Assembly: GCF_014216315.1 (NCBI RefSeq)
Contig: NZ_CP045702.1
Span: 5,394,001 to 5,458,000, forward strand
Source: Streptomyces finlayi
GTDB lineage: Bacteria > Actinomycetota > Actinomycetes > Streptomycetales > Streptomycetaceae
DNA: 64,000 bases
Direction: 5' to 3'
The position numbers were made by a program, and so were the translations under genes. Shown piece after piece: positions 7,356 through 16,681 of this stretch; the first letter of the stretch is position 1, and each line of letters begins with the position of its first letter. The notes below the pieces were generated by a model, which was not told the origin of the DNA, searched no databases, and worked only from the letters and a program-made list of their open reading frames with translations.

Positions 7356-9521
7356 GTGAGCAACATTCCCGAGACCGGACGGACCCAGCGGGTCCAGATC
7401 CGCCTCATCGTCATTCAGGTCCTCGTCTTCTCCCTGCTGCTGACACTCGGCGGCCGTCTCTGGTACCTCCAGATCCGCAACGGACAGGAGTACACCGACG
7501 AGGCCAAGAACAACCACGTCCAGCAGGTCGTCCAGCCCGCCGTCCGCGGCGCCATCCTCGACGCGCGCGGCGTACCCCTCGCCGACAACGAGACCCGTCT
7601 CGTCGTCTCCGCCAGCCGCACCGAGCTGATGAAGATGAAGGACGACGGCGAAGGCGTCCTCACCCGGCTGGCCGAAGTCCTGGACATGAAGCCCAAGGAC
7701 GTCCTCGACAAGGTCCGCCTCTGCGACTCCAAGACGCCTCAGCCCTGCTGGAACGGCTCGCCCTACCAGCCCATCCCGGTGACGGACGAGGCCACCACGC
7801 AGCAGGCCCTCCAGATCCGTGAGCGCGCCGAGGACTTCCCCGGCATCACCGCCGAACCCACCGCCGTACGCCGCTACGCGGCACCCGGCAAGGCCAACAC
7901 CGCCCAGGTCCTCGGCTACCTCTCGCCGGTCACCGACGAAGAGCTCACCAAGGCCCAGGACAGCGACTCCCCGTACCTCCGCTCCGACCAGGTCGGCCGT
8001 TCCGGTCTGGAGCGCACGTACGACAAGGAACTGCGCGGCAAGGCCGGCGTCACCCGCTACGAGGTCGACAACCTCGGCCGCGTCATCGGAGAGGCCGAGA
8101 ACGACAAGGCGGAGCCCGGCGCGAGCGTCGTCACCTCCATCGACGCACGGGTCCAGGCCGTCGCCGAGTACGAACTGAACAAGGCGATGGAGACGGCCCG
8201 CAAGGAGATGGACCGCAACACCAACGAGCTCTACAAGGCCGACTCGGGCGCTGTCGTCGTCATGGAGTCGAAGACCGGCCGAATCGTCTCGATGGCCTCC
8301 CTGCCCACCTACGACCCCAACGCCTGGGTGGGCGGCATCTCCGCCAAGGACTACGCGAAACTCACCGGCAAGAATTCCAACTTCCCGCTGCTGAACCGGG
8401 CCATCCAGGGACAGGCAGCCCCCGGATCCATCTTCAAGGTCGTCTCCTCGACCGCCGCGGTCAACGCCGGCTACTCCTTCGACGGCAACTACCCCTGCCC
8501 CAGCTCCTACTCCATCGGCGGACAGGTCTTCAAGAACTTCGAGTCCCAGGGCTACGGCAGCATCACGCTCGGCCGCGCCCTCGAAGTCTCCTGCGACACC
8601 GTCTACTACGGCCTCGCGCACAAGGAGTGGCAGCGGGACGGCGGCACCCAGCCGAAGAAGAAGGCCAACGACTGGTTCTACAAGACGGCCCATCAGTTCG
8701 GTCTCGGCAAGGAGACCGGCATCGACCTCCCCAACGAGGTCACCGGCCGCGTCCCCGACCGCCAGTGGAAGGAGAACTTCTTCCGGCTGAACAAGGACGG
8801 CTGGTGCAAGCAGGGCAAGAAGAACGGCACGTACGTCGAGATCATCGCGTACGAGAACTGCCTCGAGGGCGACAAGATGCGCGCCGGTGACTCCGTCAAC
8901 TACTCGATCGGCCAGGGCGACACCCTCGTCACACCGATCCAGATGGCGACGATCTACGCGGCCATCTCCAACGGCGGCACGCTGTACAACCCGACCGTCG
9001 GCAAGGCCATCGTCAGCGGCGACGGCAGGACCGTCCGCGAGATCGCGCCGAAGTCGCACGGCAAGCTCCCCTTCCAGGGAGACACGCGCGACGAGATAGA
9101 CGAAGCCCTCGCGGGTGTCGCGACCCGGGGCAGCGCCGCCTGGCGGTTCGGCGGCTGGCCCCAGGACAAGATCCCGATGCACGCCAAGACGGGCACGGCC
9201 GAGGTCTACGGCAAGCAGACGACCTCCTGGTTCGCCACCTACACCGATGACTACTCGATCGTCATGACGATCTCCCAGGGCGGTACGGGTTCCGGCGCGT
9301 CCGGGCCCGCCGTGCGCAACATCTACAACGCGCTCTACGGCCTCGACGCCGCAGGCAAGCAGGACCCGAAGAAGGCCCTCCTGCCCAAGCCGCAGAAGAC
9401 GCTGCCGAAGATCCAGCCCGACGGATCGATCAACGCACCGACGATCAAGCCCTACGTCCCGCAGAAGCCCCTCCAAGAGGGACAGCAGGCACTCGCGGGA
9501 GCACCGGGAAGGCGCGACTGA
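7356..9521 (+). CDS. mrdA: Penicillin-binding protein 2 (class B transpeptidase)
   Basis: Cross-links peptidoglycan during MreB-directed wall growth. The product is 721 aa: a single N-terminal anchor (LIVIQVLVFSLLLTLGG, about residues 17-33), a PBP dimerisation domain with VQPAVRGAILDARGVPLADN, then the transpeptidase domain. The catalytic triad motifs are present: SxxK in APGSIFKVV, SxN in GDSVNYSIG, and KTG in HAKTGTAEV. The GTG start at 7356 lies 37 bp after mreD. The open frame extends upstream into mreD, but only this start gives a normal PBP2 N-terminus. The stop overlaps the next start by one base (TGATG), so the PBP and its glycosyltransferase partner are translationally coupled. Confidence 0.95.
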   Translation: MSNIPETGRTQRVQIRLIVIQVLVFSLLLTLGGRLWYLQIRNGQEYTDEAKNNHVQQVVQPAVRGAILDARGVPLADNETRLVVSASRTELMKMKDDGEGVLTRLAEVLDMKPKDVLDKVRLCDSKTPQPCWNGSPYQPIPVTDEATTQQALQIRERAEDFPGITAEPTAVRRYAAPGKANTAQVLGYLSPVTDEELTKAQDSDSPYLRSDQVGRSGLERTYDKELRGKAGVTRYEVDNLGRVIGEAENDKAEPGASVVTSIDARVQAVAEYELNKAMETARKEMDRNTNELYKADSGAVVVMESKTGRIVSMASLPTYDPNAWVGGISAKDYAKLTGKNSNFPLLNRAIQGQAAPGSIFKVVSSTAAVNAGYSFDGNYPCPSSYSIGGQVFKNFESQGYGSITLGRALEVSCDTVYYGLAHKEWQRDGGTQPKKKANDWFYKTAHQFGLGKETGIDLPNEVTGRVPDRQWKENFFRLNKDGWCKQGKKNGTYVEIIAYENCLEGDKMRAGDSVNYSIGQGDTLVTPIQMATIYAAISNGGTLYNPTVGKAIVSGDGRTVREIAPKSHGKLPFQGDTRDEIDEALAGVATRGSAAWRFGGWPQDKIPMHAKTGTAEVYGKQTTSWFATYTDDYSIVMTISQGGTGSGASGPAVRNIYNALYGLDAAGKQDPKKALLPKPQKTLPKIQPDGSINAPTIKPYVPQKPLQEGQQALAGAPGRRD

Positions 9522-10711
9522 TGGCCGGCTTCTCCGTCTCCCGATACGGCCCCGAGCGGTCCTCCTGGGGCAGGATCACCGCCCGCGACTCCCTCGTACG
9601 GCGGCTCGACTGGCCGCTGCTCGGCTCCGCGCTCGCGCTCTCCTTCATCGGCTCGCTGCTGGTCTGGTCGGCGACCCGCAACCGTGACGCGCTCACCCAG
9701 GGCGACCCGTACTTCTTCTTCTTCCGGCACGCGCTCAACACCGGAATCGGCGTCGCCCTGATGATCGGGACCATCTGGCTCGGCCACCGCACCCTCCGCG
9801 GCGCCGTCCCGGTCCTCTACGGCCTCTCGGTGGTCCTGGTCCTGGCGGTCCTCAGCCCGCTGGGCGCCACGGTCAACGGCGCCCACGCCTGGATCAAGAT
9901 CGGTGCCGGCTTCTCCCTCCAGCCCTCCGAGTTCACCAAGATCACGATCATCCTCGGTATGGCCATGCTGCTCGCCGCCCGCGTCGACGCCGGCGACCAG
10001 CTGCACCCCGACCATCGCACCGTCGCCAAATCGCTCGGCCTGGCGCTCATCCCGATAGCGATCGTCATGCTGATGCCCGACCTCGGCTCCGTCATGGTGA
10101 TGGCCGTCATCGTCCTCGGCGTGCTCCTCGCCTCCGGCGCGTCCAACCGCTGGGTCTTCGGACTCCTGGGAGCGGGCAGCGTCGGCGCCGTCTCGATCTG
10201 GCAGCTCGGCCTCCTGGACGACTACCAGATCGCCCGGTTCGCCGCCTTCGCGAACCCGGCACTGGACCCGGCGGGCGTCGGCTACAACACCAACCAGGCC
10301 CGTATCGCGATCGGCTCGGGCGGCCTCTTCGGGACCGGCCTCTTCAAGGGCTCGCAGACCACCGGCCAGTTCGTCCCCGAGCAGCAGACGGACTTCGTCT
10401 TCACCGTCGCCGGAGAGGAACTGGGCTTCCTCGGCGCGGGACTGATCATCGTCCTCCTCGGCGTCGTCCTGTGGCGCGCCTGCCGGATCGCCCGCGAGAC
10501 GACCGAGCTGTACGGCACGATCGTCGCCGCCGGGATCATCGCCTGGTTCGCGTTCCAGTCCTTCGAGAACATCGGAATGACCCTCGGCATCATGCCGGTC
10601 GCCGGACTGCCGCTGCCGTTCGTCTCGTACGGAGGGTCATCGATGTTCGCCGTGTGGGTGGCGGTCGGGCTGCTCCAGTCGATCCGGGTCCAGCGGCCGA
10701 TCACCGCCTGA
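9521..10711 (+). CDS. rodA: RodA/FtsW/SpoVE family peptidoglycan glycosyltransferase
   Basis: A SEDS glycosyltransferase that polymerises lipid II and works with the class B PBP encoded just upstream. The product is 396 aa with about ten hydrophobic helices. Family signatures are NGAHAWIKIG, FSLQPSEFTKI, IAIGSGGLFGTGLFKG, VPEQQTDFVFTVAGEELGF and LPFVSYGGSSM. The ATG overlaps the mrdA stop. In Streptomyces the gene in this position is often called sfr and is needed for spore wall synthesis. It ends the mre operon; the next gene has its own promoter. Confidence 0.95.
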   Translation: MAGFSVSRYGPERSSWGRITARDSLVRRLDWPLLGSALALSFIGSLLVWSATRNRDALTQGDPYFFFFRHALNTGIGVALMIGTIWLGHRTLRGAVPVLYGLSVVLVLAVLSPLGATVNGAHAWIKIGAGFSLQPSEFTKITIILGMAMLLAARVDAGDQLHPDHRTVAKSLGLALIPIAIVMLMPDLGSVMVMAVIVLGVLLASGASNRWVFGLLGAGSVGAVSIWQLGLLDDYQIARFAAFANPALDPAGVGYNTNQARIAIGSGGLFGTGLFKGSQTTGQFVPEQQTDFVFTVAGEELGFLGAGLIIVLLGVVLWRACRIARETTELYGTIVAAGIIAWFAFQSFENIGMTLGIMPVAGLPLPFVSYGGSSMFAVWVAVGLLQSIRVQRPITA

Positions 10712-10761
10712 TCCACGGCCGGACGGCCGCCGCCCCCTGGCCCCTGAGCGCGCAACCCGTC

Positions 10762-10773
10762 TAGATTCGGTAT
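10762..10773 (+). promoter_or_regulatory. -10 box (TAGATT) for a leaderless CYTH-CHAD mRNA
   Basis: TAGATT at 10762-10767 is followed by six bases and the ATG at 10774, so the predicted start of transcription is the A of ATG. No ribosome-binding site precedes the ATG, which fits. Confidence 0.55.
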
Positions 10774-12324
10774 ATGGCGGACGCGAAGCGCGAGATCGAG
10801 CGGAAGTACGAAGCCACTTCCGATACCCGGCTGCCCGACCTGACGAGGGTGGCCGGGGTTTCGGACGTCACCCACCACGGCGTCACCGAACTCGACGCCG
10901 TCTACTACGACACGGAGGACCTCCGGCTCGCGGCCGGCTCCCTCACCCTGCGGCGCAGGACCGGCGGCGCCGACGAGGGCTGGCACCTCAAACTCCCGGT
11001 CGCCCCCGGGGTCCGCGACGAGATCCGGGCCCCGCTCGGCGACACCCTGCCGCACAGCCTCGCCGGACTGCTCCGCTCCAGGGTCCGGGACGCCGACGTA
11101 CTCCCCGTCGTCCGGCTGCTCTCAGCCCGGGACGTCCACCACCTCGTCGACGCGGACGGCGCCCTCCTGGCCGAGCTGAGCGTCGACGAGGTCCTCGCCG
11201 AACGGCTCACCGGGCGGGGCCGGGGCACCACCGCCGCGTGGACCGAGATCGAGGTCGAACTCGCGGACGACGGCGACCCCGCCTTCCTCGACGCCGTCGA
11301 GAAACGGCTTCGCAAGGCCGGAGTACAGCCCTCCGCCTCCGCCTCCAAGCTGGCCAGGGCCCTCACGGAGACGACCCCCGCCGAGACGCGCCGGCCACCG
11401 GAGAGGAAGCGGGCGAAGCAGAAGAAGACCCAGCCGCTCCCGACCGCGGGCGACCACGTCCTCGCCTACGTCCGCGCCCAGGCCGAGGCCCTCATCGCCT
11501 ACGACCCGGCCGTACGCCGAGGACTCCCGGACTCCGTGCACCAGATGCGCGTCGCCACCCGCCGGCTGCGCAGCGCCTTCAAGACGTACCGGAAGATCCT
11601 CGACCGGACGGTCACCGACTCCCTCGGCGCCGAGCTGAAGTGGCTGGCCGACGAGCTCGGCGTCGACCGCGACCGGGAAGTCCTCGACGAACGCCTCCAC
11701 ACCCGCATCGCCGGACTGCCGTCCACCCTGCTGCTGGGCCCCGTGCGCAGCCGCCTGCGCATCTGGTCGGTGACCCGGCGCACCGGCTCGGAACGCCGCA
11801 TCACGGCCGTACTCGACGGAAAGCGCTACGTGGCGCTCCTGGAGTCCCTCGACGCGCTCCTCGCCGACCCGCCCCTGCTGCCCGCCGCCGCCCGGGAGCC
11901 CCGGGACGCGCTGCCCCGTGCCGTACTCAAGGACTACGAGCGGCTCGCCACCCGCGTCGGCCACGCCGTGGACCAGCCGCCCGGCGAGGACCGGGACTTG
12001 GCCATGCACGAGGCCCGCAAGGCGGCTAAGCGCGCGCGGTACGCGGGGGAGGCGGCCCGGCCCGCGCTCGGCAGATCGGCCAAGCGGTTCGCCAAGCGGA
12101 TGAAGGCCGTACAGGAGGTCCTCGGCGACCACCAGGACAGCGTGCTCGCCCGTGACGCCCTGCGGGACCTGGGGATCCAGTCGCACGCGGCGGGGGAGAG
12201 CGCCTTCACCTGGGGACTCCTCCACGGACAGGAACAGGCGGCCGCCACGGACATGGAGCGGACACTGCCCGAGGTCTGGGCCAGGGCCTCCCGGCCCGGC
12301 GTCCGGTCGGCGTTGAAGGGCTGA
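10774..12324 (+). CDS. CYTH and CHAD domain-containing protein
   Basis: A 516-aa cytoplasmic protein. The N-terminal CYTH domain (about residues 1-200) shows the ExExK-type signature EIERKYE at residues 6-12, plus YYDTEDLRLAAGSLTLRRR, typical of the triphosphate tunnel metalloenzyme fold. A short basic, Pro/Arg/Lys-rich linker follows (PPERKRAKQKKTQPL). The C-terminal CHAD domain (about 225-510) is helical and rich in conserved His and Lys/Arg (VHQMRVATRRLRSAFKTY, MHEARKAAKRARYAGE, GDHQDSV), a domain known to bind polyphosphate. The protein therefore probably binds or hydrolyses inorganic polyphosphate or triphosphate; which of these is not settled by sequence. Confidence 0.9.
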   Translation: MADAKREIERKYEATSDTRLPDLTRVAGVSDVTHHGVTELDAVYYDTEDLRLAAGSLTLRRRTGGADEGWHLKLPVAPGVRDEIRAPLGDTLPHSLAGLLRSRVRDADVLPVVRLLSARDVHHLVDADGALLAELSVDEVLAERLTGRGRGTTAAWTEIEVELADDGDPAFLDAVEKRLRKAGVQPSASASKLARALTETTPAETRRPPERKRAKQKKTQPLPTAGDHVLAYVRAQAEALIAYDPAVRRGLPDSVHQMRVATRRLRSAFKTYRKILDRTVTDSLGAELKWLADELGVDRDREVLDERLHTRIAGLPSTLLLGPVRSRLRIWSVTRRTGSERRITAVLDGKRYVALLESLDALLADPPLLPAAAREPRDALPRAVLKDYERLATRVGHAVDQPPGEDRDLAMHEARKAAKRARYAGEAARPALGRSAKRFAKRMKAVQEVLGDHQDSVLARDALRDLGIQSHAAGESAFTWGLLHGQEQAAATDMERTLPEVWARASRPGVRSALKG

Positions 12325-12375
12325 GCCCCGGGGTACGCTGGATGGTCACCCCTGCCAGCTCACGAAGGTCCCCAG

Positions 12376-14301
12376 ATGTCTGCCGAGTCGGTCTTCCCAC
12401 AGCTCGAAGCTCTGCTCCCGCATGTGCAGAAGCCTATCCAGTACGTCGGCGGTGAGCTCAACTCCACCGTCAAGCCGTGGGACGAATGCGACGTCCGCTG
12501 GGCCCTGATGTACCCGGACGCGTACGAGGTCGGACTGCCCAACCAGGGCGTCATGATCCTGTACGAGGTTCTCAACGAGCGCCAGGGAGTCCTCGCCGAA
12601 CGCACGTACAGCGTCTGGCCGGACCTCGAAGCGCTGATGCGCGAGCACAAGGTGCCGCAGTTCACCGTGGACAGCCACCGGCCCGTCGGGGCGTTCGACG
12701 TGTTCGGCCTGAGCTTCTCCACCGAGCTCGGCTACACCAACATGCTCACCGCCCTGGACCTCGCGGGCATCCCGCTGGAGGCCGAGGACCGCACCGTCGA
12801 CGACCCGATCGTGCTCGCGGGCGGCCACGCGGCCTTCAACCCCGAGCCGATCGCGGAGTTCATCGACTGCGCGGTCATCGGCGACGGCGAGCAGGCGGTC
12901 CTGGAGATCACCGAGATCGTCCGCGCCTGGAAGGCCGAGGGCCGCCCCGGCGGGCGTGAAGAGGTGCTGTTCCGCCTCGCGAAGACCGGCGGCGTCTACG
13001 TCCCGCGCTTCTACGACGTCGAATACCTCCCCGACGGCCGCATCGGCCGCGTCGTGCCCAACAAGTCGGGCGTGCCGTGGCGGGTGTCCAAGCACACCGT
13101 CATGGACCTCGACGAGTGGCCGTACCCGAAGCAGCCCCTCGTCCCCCTCGCCGAGACCGTCCACGAACGGATGTCCGTCGAGATCTTCCGCGGCTGCACC
13201 CGCGGCTGCCGTTTCTGCCAGGCCGGCATGATCACGCGCCCCGTGCGGGAGCGAAGCATCACCGGCATCGGCGAAATGGTCGAGAAGGGCCTCAAGGCGA
13301 CCGGCTTCGAAGAGGTCGGTCTGCTCTCGCTCTCCTCCGCCGACCACTCGGAGATCGGCGAGATCGCCAAGGGCCTCGCCGACCGGTACACCGAGGACAA
13401 GATCGGTCTCTCGCTGCCCTCGACCCGTGTCGACGCTTTCAACGTGGACCTGGCCAACGAGCTGACGCGTAACGGCCGTCGCTCCGGCCTCACGTTCGCG
13501 CCCGAAGGCGGCTCCGAGCGGCTGCGCAAGGTCATCAACAAGATGGTCTCGGAGGAGGACCTGATCCGTACGGTCTCCACCGCGTACGGCAACGGCTGGC
13601 GCCAGGTGAAGCTGTACTTCATGTGCGGCCTGCCCACCGAGACCGACGAGGACGTCCTCCAGATCGCCGACATGGCGGTCAAGGTGATCGCCAAGGGCCG
13701 CGAGGTGTCCGGACAGAACGACATCCGCTGCACCGTCTCCATCGGCGGCTTCGTCCCCAAGCCGCACACCCCGTTCCAGTGGGCGCCGCAGCTCAGCGCC
13801 GAGGAGACCGACGCCCGGCTGAAGAAGCTCAGGGACAAGATCCGCGACGACAAGAAGTACGGCCGCTCGATCGGTTTCCGCTACCACGACGGCAAGCCCG
13901 GCATCGTCGAGGGCCTGCTCTCGCGTGGCGACCGCCGCATCGGCTCCGTCATCCGCGCGGTCTACGAGGCCGGCGGCCGCTTCGACGGCTGGCGCGAGCA
14001 CTTCAGCTACGACCTGTGGATGAAGAGCGCCGAGAAGACGCTGCCCGACTTCGGCGTGGACGTCGACTGGTACACCACCCGGGAGCGGACGTACGAGGAG
14101 GTCCTGCCCTGGGACCACCTGGACTCCGGTCTCGACAAGGACTGGCTGTGGGAGGACTGGCAGGACTCGCTCGACGAGACCGAGGTCGAGGACTGCCGCT
14201 GGACGCCCTGCTTCGACTGTGGCGTGTGTCCGCAGTTCGACACATGGCCACAACTGAGCGAGAGCGGTAAGAAGCTGCTGCCGCTCTCGGTTGTGAAGTA
14301 G
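12376..14301 (+). CDS. TIGR03960-family B12-binding radical SAM protein
   Basis: A 641-aa radical SAM enzyme of unknown substrate. The N-terminal part (about 1-230) has the cobalamin-binding-like fold seen in this family (LMYPDAYEVGLPNQG, LAGGHAAFNPEP). The radical SAM domain carries the CxxxCxxC cluster motif as GCTRGCRFCQAGM near residue 273, followed by GLLSLSSADHSEI and KLYFMCGLPTETDED. A further cysteine set near the C-terminus (CRWTPCFDCGVCPQF) may bind a second metal site. The ATG start has GAAGG seven bases upstream, and a TACGCT -10-like box sits at about 12333. In many bacteria it adjoins, or is fused to, the DUF2344 protein that here lies 1.3 kb downstream, and both sit next to rne. 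Confidence 0.92.
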   Translation: MSAESVFPQLEALLPHVQKPIQYVGGELNSTVKPWDECDVRWALMYPDAYEVGLPNQGVMILYEVLNERQGVLAERTYSVWPDLEALMREHKVPQFTVDSHRPVGAFDVFGLSFSTELGYTNMLTALDLAGIPLEAEDRTVDDPIVLAGGHAAFNPEPIAEFIDCAVIGDGEQAVLEITEIVRAWKAEGRPGGREEVLFRLAKTGGVYVPRFYDVEYLPDGRIGRVVPNKSGVPWRVSKHTVMDLDEWPYPKQPLVPLAETVHERMSVEIFRGCTRGCRFCQAGMITRPVRERSITGIGEMVEKGLKATGFEEVGLLSLSSADHSEIGEIAKGLADRYTEDKIGLSLPSTRVDAFNVDLANELTRNGRRSGLTFAPEGGSERLRKVINKMVSEEDLIRTVSTAYGNGWRQVKLYFMCGLPTETDEDVLQIADMAVKVIAKGREVSGQNDIRCTVSIGGFVPKPHTPFQWAPQLSAEETDARLKKLRDKIRDDKKYGRSIGFRYHDGKPGIVEGLLSRGDRRIGSVIRAVYEAGGRFDGWREHFSYDLWMKSAEKTLPDFGVDVDWYTTRERTYEEVLPWDHLDSGLDKDWLWEDWQDSLDETEVEDCRWTPCFDCGVCPQFDTWPQLSESGKKLLPLSVVK

Positions 14302-14340
14302 AAGGCGTCGCACTCCGCATCCGAGTGACAACTCGGTGAC

Positions 14341-14376
14341 GAAGGCCCGGTTCCGTAAACCACGGACCGGGCCTTC
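14341..14376. terminator. Terminator hairpin after the radical SAM gene
   Basis: GAAGGCCCGGTTCCGT pairs with ACGGACCGGGCCTTC with one bulged T and a five-base loop. It ends 14 bases before the next start codon, so the following gene needs its own promoter or read-through. Confidence 0.7.
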
Positions 14377-14390
14377 GCGTCATCCCCGTC

Positions 14391-15545
14391 ATGGACCAGG
14401 AAGCGCAGCCCACTCCGTACGGAAAGCACCAGGCGCCCGCGCGGTACGAGCCGGGCGACGGCTGTCTGACCACCCTGGTCAGGATTCCGGTGCGGATCGT
14501 GGTGCTGGTGTTCGTCCTGCCCGTACGGATGGTCTGGGACGTCCTCGTCGCAGGCGCCCGTGGCGCGGACCGCGTCCTCCTGCGTCCGCTCGGCCGGGGG
14601 CTGGCCCGGCTCTTCGACGTACTGGTCGCGACTCCGGCGGTGTGGCTGTACCGCTCCGTCCTCACCCCCCTCGGCCACGCGCTGCGGTGGCTCGCGACCG
14701 CCCTCCTGGTGTGGCCGTGGGTCGGTCTGTGGCGTTACGTCGTCGTCCCCGTGGTCCGCTACGGCATCGCCGTTCCGCTCGGCTGGTTGTACGCCGCCGT
14801 CCTCACCCCGCTCGGGCACGGCCTCGGGTGGATCGGCCGCACGCTGCTCGCACCCGCCGGACGGGGGATCGCCCGCGCGCTGGGGTGGGTGCTGACCGCG
14901 CTGTTCGTGTGGCCGGTGGTGGGCCTGTGGAAGTACGTCCTCACCCCGCTGGGCCACGCGCTCACCTGGATGGCGCGGAACCTGGTCGCGCTGCCGCTGA
15001 TGTGGTCGTACCGGCGGCTGCTGACCCCGCTCGGCCACGGCACCGTGTGGCTGCTCACCGTCCTGCTCGTCGTCCCCGTCGTCTGGACGTACCGGCGGAT
15101 CCTGGCCCCGGTCGGCCGCGAGCTCCTTGCCGCGTTCGCCATGGGGTGGCGCATCGCCGGGTTCATCTCGCGCGCAGTCGGCCGGGTGCTGGCCTGGCTG
15201 GCGTGGAATCTCGTCGGCGCGCCGATGATTTGGGCATATCGAAGGGTGTGCACCCCGGTCGGACATTTCGTCCGGGACCACGTCCTGGCACCGGCCCGGC
15301 GGGCGGTTCTGGAGGCGGGACGCGCGGCGCGCAGCGCGCTGGGCGCGGCACGGGAAACCGTGCGACAGGCCCGCCGCGACGCGTGGAGAGCACTCGCAGG
15401 AAAGCGACGGGTGGCCCAGCCCCGGGAACTCAACGGGTCCGCTGCGCGTAGGCTGGGTGGCGAGCACCATGCAACGACTGATCCCAGCGCGGCGCCCGCA
15501 CCCGAGATCTCCCCGCTGACAGCGCAAGCCGTCAAGCGGGGGTGA
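14391..15545 (+). CDS. Multi-repeat hydrophobic protein of unknown function
   Basis: I do not recognise a named family. The 384-aa product starts with a short polar segment, then from about residue 25 to 300 is a chain of hydrophobic, Trp-rich segments broken by a recurring element of the form TPLGHAL-x-W. The copies read VLTPLGHALRW, VLTPLGHGLGW, VLTPLGHALTW, LLTPLGHGTVW and, more degenerate, ILAPVGREL and VCTPVGHFV. Several copies are preceded by W-x-YRR. The C-terminal 85 residues are basic and Ala/Arg-rich, then Pro/Ala-rich. The pattern suggests an amphipathic or re-entrant membrane protein that grew by internal duplication. ATG 14391 lies just after a terminator hairpin, with a weak ribosome-binding site. 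It sits between two genes (TIGR03960 and DUF2344) that are usually neighbours. Confidence 0.75.
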   Translation: MDQEAQPTPYGKHQAPARYEPGDGCLTTLVRIPVRIVVLVFVLPVRMVWDVLVAGARGADRVLLRPLGRGLARLFDVLVATPAVWLYRSVLTPLGHALRWLATALLVWPWVGLWRYVVVPVVRYGIAVPLGWLYAAVLTPLGHGLGWIGRTLLAPAGRGIARALGWVLTALFVWPVVGLWKYVLTPLGHALTWMARNLVALPLMWSYRRLLTPLGHGTVWLLTVLLVVPVVWTYRRILAPVGRELLAAFAMGWRIAGFISRAVGRVLAWLAWNLVGAPMIWAYRRVCTPVGHFVRDHVLAPARRAVLEAGRAARSALGAARETVRQARRDAWRALAGKRRVAQPRELNGSAARRLGGEHHATTDPSAAPAPEISPLTAQAVKRG

Positions 15546-15626
15546 GCCGGAGCGGACACCCCGGGGCACCCCATACTTCGTGGGCGGTACGCCACCGCGT
15601 CCGCCCCGCACCGAGGAGAAGAACCA

Positions 15627-16451
15627 CTGGGCAAGCGACAGCCCGAAGGTCCGCCGCCCGCACCGGCAGTGCAGCGCATCCGACTGCGCTACACGAAGCG
15701 GGGCCGCCTCCGGTTCACCAGTCACCGAGACTTCCAGCGTGCCTTCGAGCGGGCGCTGCGCCGCTCCGAGGTGCCCATGGCGTACTCGGCGGGCTTCACG
15801 CCCCACCCGAAGGTCTCCTACGCCAATGCCGCTCCCACCGGCACGGGCAGCGAGGCCGAGTTCCTGGAGATCGCGCTCACCGAGGCGCGTGACCCGGACA
15901 CCCTGCGGGACCTGCTCAACGAGTCGCTGCCCGACGGCCTGGACGTCACCGACGCGGTGGAGGCCCGCACATCGGGTCTCGCCGACCGGCTGACCGCCTC
16001 CGTATGGGAGCTGCGCCTCGACGGTGTGACCGTCGAGGACGCGGCGAAGGCCGTTTCCGCCTTCATGGCAGCCGAGGCCGTAGAGGTCCAGCGCCGTGCG
16101 AAGAACGGGATGCGCACCTTCGACGCCCGCGCCGCCGTCGCCGACCTGCAGGCTCTTGATCCACCGGCTGATAGGCCCGGGGACAAGCCCTGTGCGATAC
16201 TGCGGCTGGTAGTGCGGCACGTGACACCTGCCGTGCGACCCGACGACGTCCTGTCCGGTCTCCGCGTTGTGGCCGACCTGGCGCCGCCGGTCCCCGCAGC
16301 GGTGACCAGGCTGGCGCAGGGGCTCTTCGACGAGGAGTCCGGCACGGTGACCGACCCGCTCGCGCCCGACCGCGAGGCAGCCCCGACCGCTACGTCAGCG
16401 GTCGCCCCGGCCGCCGTCGCGACGGCGCCGGAAGGTGCAGGTTCCGCGTAA
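15627..16451 (+). CDS. TIGR03936 family radical SAM-associated protein (DUF2344)
   Basis: About 274 aa. It begins its conserved region with QRIRLRYTKRGRLRFTSH and AGFTPHPKVSYANAAP, the DUF2344 signature. The function is unknown, but the domain occurs fused to or beside the TIGR03960 radical SAM protein, so they probably share a substrate, perhaps an RNA given the neighbouring rne. Start choice: the only ribosome-binding site, GAGGAG at 15613-15618, is correctly spaced for the in-frame CTG at 15627 and gives a conserved-looking GKRQPEGPPPAPA leader. GTG at 15669 has no ribosome-binding site and is the conservative alternative. The C-terminal 45 residues are Ala/Thr/Pro-rich and probably disordered. 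Confidence 0.85.
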   Translation: MGKRQPEGPPPAPAVQRIRLRYTKRGRLRFTSHRDFQRAFERALRRSEVPMAYSAGFTPHPKVSYANAAPTGTGSEAEFLEIALTEARDPDTLRDLLNESLPDGLDVTDAVEARTSGLADRLTASVWELRLDGVTVEDAAKAVSAFMAAEAVEVQRRAKNGMRTFDARAAVADLQALDPPADRPGDKPCAILRLVVRHVTPAVRPDDVLSGLRVVADLAPPVPAAVTRLAQGLFDEESGTVTDPLAPDREAAPTATSAVAPAAVATAPEGAGSA

Positions 16452-16530
16452 GGCGGTCGTTGTAGCGCGGCCCTCCGACCCGGGAACCACTTGGGTCGGG
16501 CCGCGAACTGACCAGAAGACTTTCGCCAGG

Positions 16531-16551
16531 CCGTACGCACACCGCGTACGG
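16531..16551. terminator. Hairpin in the rne leader region
   Basis: CCGTACGC and GCGTACGG form an 8-bp perfect stem with a five-base loop, 80 bases after the DUF2344 stop. It may end that transcript, or be part of the long rne 5' untranslated region (RNase E mRNAs are autoregulated through their leader in E. coli). The sequence does not decide. Confidence 0.4.
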
Positions 16552-16681
16552 AACCGGCGAGCCAGACATCAGCTCCCGTGCGGCGCCCGCGCCCCGGACG
16601 GCGGTATCGCGCACATCACGCGAACCGTGCCGGACCGGAATCAGGCGCGGCGCCCGGGAGCGTGACGGGAGAACAGCCCGC

